A DNA stretch of 6,211 nucleotides from the NCBI GenBank assembly GCA_009889685.1, contig WTZT01000037.1, positions 1 through 6,211 of the forward strand. Direction: 5' to 3'. Every line of letters begins with the position of its first letter. Positions within the stretch are counted from its first letter, which is position 1. The position numbers were made by a program, and so were the translations under genes. Positions 5,740-6,211 of this stretch are shown piece by piece. The notes under the pieces were generated by a model, which did no database searches, was not told the DNA's origin, and saw nothing but the letters and a program-made list of their open reading frames with translations. The stretch is from Candidatus Hikarchaeia archaeon HikBin4 (GTDB lineage: Archaea > Halobacteriota > Halobacteria > Halobacteriales > Hikarchaeaceae).

Positions 5740-5768
5740 CCGTTTAAAACATACAGTAATATATAGTA
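5740..5768 (-). promoter_or_regulatory. Possible archaeal promoter for hisS-truA
   Basis: The spacer after PDCD5 reads, on the minus strand, TACTATATATTACTG followed by GTTTTAAACG. TTTAAA (5743-5748) lies about 39-44 bp before the hisS ATG, which would allow a leader of roughly 15 nt. The upstream TATATAT box would give a longer leader. Either could give hisS-truA its own transcript in addition to read-through from PDCD5. A weak AGGA lies 13 nt before the ATG. Confidence 0.4.
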
Positions 5769-6119
5769 TTAACGCCGTTTTATGTCGAAGCTTTTTCTAG
5801 AAGAAGGAGAAAGTTTTTTAAGTAGATCCTTCATCTGTGATTCACTTATTTTATCACCGAGTCTCCCACTTTGGGCCAAAGCAATTATTTGTTGTTCGAC
5901 TTGAGAAGCGAATTCTGGTTTACCCATCCTAACTGAATTTAATCGTGTTCGAGCCCCATCGGTTAAGAATTGTCGTAAGATGGCCTGTTTTTGCATTTCT
6001 GCTTGTTGTAATGCCTGCTCTTGGGCCATGTCCTGTGCTGCTGTTTGTTGCTGGCGCGCTTGGAGTTCAGCCATTCGCTGTTGACGAATAGCATCGAGGT
6101 CGCCGTCGTTGCCGCTCAT
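5769..6119 (-). CDS. PDCD5/TFAR19-family DNA-binding protein
   Basis: A 116-residue protein of the family shared by archaea (DNA-binding protein, TFAR19-related) and eukaryotes (PDCD5). Residues about 8-48 form a long Gln/Ala-rich helix (IRQQRMAELQARQQQ and on), followed by the three-helix core about 46-105 with ILRQFLTDGARTRLNSVRM, GKPEFASQVEQQIIALAQ and KISESQMKDLLKKL. A basic tail (SSRKSFDIKRR) could bind nucleic acid. Length and all core segments are canonical. The ATG at 6119 has no Shine-Dalgarno. In many archaea the gene sits beside the S19e ribosomal-protein gene; here the short upstream flank shows no S19e ending on the same strand, although hisS and truA downstream keep the translation theme. 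The cellular role in archaea is not settled. Confidence 0.95.
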   Translation of the reverse strand: MSGNDGDLDAIRQQRMAELQARQQQTAAQDMAQEQALQQAEMQKQAILRQFLTDGARTRLNSVRMGKPEFASQVEQQIIALAQSGRLGDKISESQMKDLLKKLSPSSRKSFDIKRR

Positions 6120-6139
6120 ATAGGGGAAACTTCAGCGCC

Positions 6140-6211
6140 ATGTGGCAAAACGATTGCGGAGGGGAATTTGAAAAAGAGAATATGACGCAAGAAAAGACTT
6201 CAGATATACCG
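6140..6211 (+). CDS. Possible 5' end of a divergent gene (3' truncated by window)
   Basis: An open frame runs from the ATG at 6140 to the window end. Its 24 residues are rich in Glu, Lys and Asn (MWQNDCGGEFEKENMTQEKT, then SDIP). A second in-frame ATG at 6182 (MTQEKTSDIP) may be the real start: it would leave 62 bp rather than 20 bp to the divergent PDCD5 start, more room for two promoters. No good Shine-Dalgarno is spaced for either start; a GGAGG at 6158-6162 lies too far from 6182. Too short to assign to any family. Confidence 0.28.
   Translation, partial: MWQNDCGGEFEKENMTQEKTSDIP

Noticed and set aside
5990..6100. Low-complexity CAG/CAA-rich stretch
   Set aside because: It encodes the Gln/Ala-rich N-terminal helix normal for PDCD5, not a separate repeat element.
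1..6211. CRISPR array, tRNA, rRNA, transposase, toxin-antitoxin pair or defence operon
   Set aside because: No regularly spaced repeats, no cloverleaf or rRNA-like segment and no transposase or nuclease module apart from Nob1. The small frames near 2.7-3.0 kb have no recognisable toxin or antitoxin motif.

Overview
The window comes from an archaeal chromosome. PDCD5 (the TFAR19 family of DNA-binding proteins) and Nob1 (rRNA-processing endonuclease) occur in archaea and eukaryotes but not in bacteria. The genes are intron-free and tightly packed, some with 9-bp overlaps, and most starts lack a strong Shine-Dalgarno sequence. The DNA is AT-rich. This content and style fit a marine Thermoplasmatota-type archaeon (Poseidoniales/MGII or MGIII), but that placement is inference; I could not test it with a tree or search.

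Layout, left to right. (1) Bases 1-443 (+): the 3' part of nob1, cut by the window edge. (2) Bases 435-2617 (-): a two-gene unit, a classical glucose-6-phosphate isomerase (pgi) followed after 5 bp by a CPBP-type intramembrane protease whose 3' end overlaps nob1 tail to tail. (3) Bases about 2618-3595: a small accessory-looking island with a 64-codon orphan gene (-), a possible 19-codon hydrophobic micro-ORF (+) behind a perfect Shine-Dalgarno sequence, a 16-bp exact direct repeat bracketing both, and a four-helix membrane protein of unknown function (+). (4) Bases 3587-6119 (-): a translation/RNA-modification cluster in the order PDCD5, hisS, truA. (5) Bases 6140-6211 (+): the possible start of a further gene diverging from PDCD5.

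Most of the window is housekeeping. Nob1 (rRNA maturation), TruA (tRNA pseudouridylation) and HisRS (tRNA charging) serve translation, and PDCD5 is commonly found near translation genes in archaea. Pgi serves sugar metabolism. I see no defence system, CRISPR array, transposase, rRNA or tRNA. The least explained DNA is the 2.6-3.6 kb island. In the known genes, the most notable protein-level oddity is a HisRS whose class II motif 3 lacks the usual arginine.
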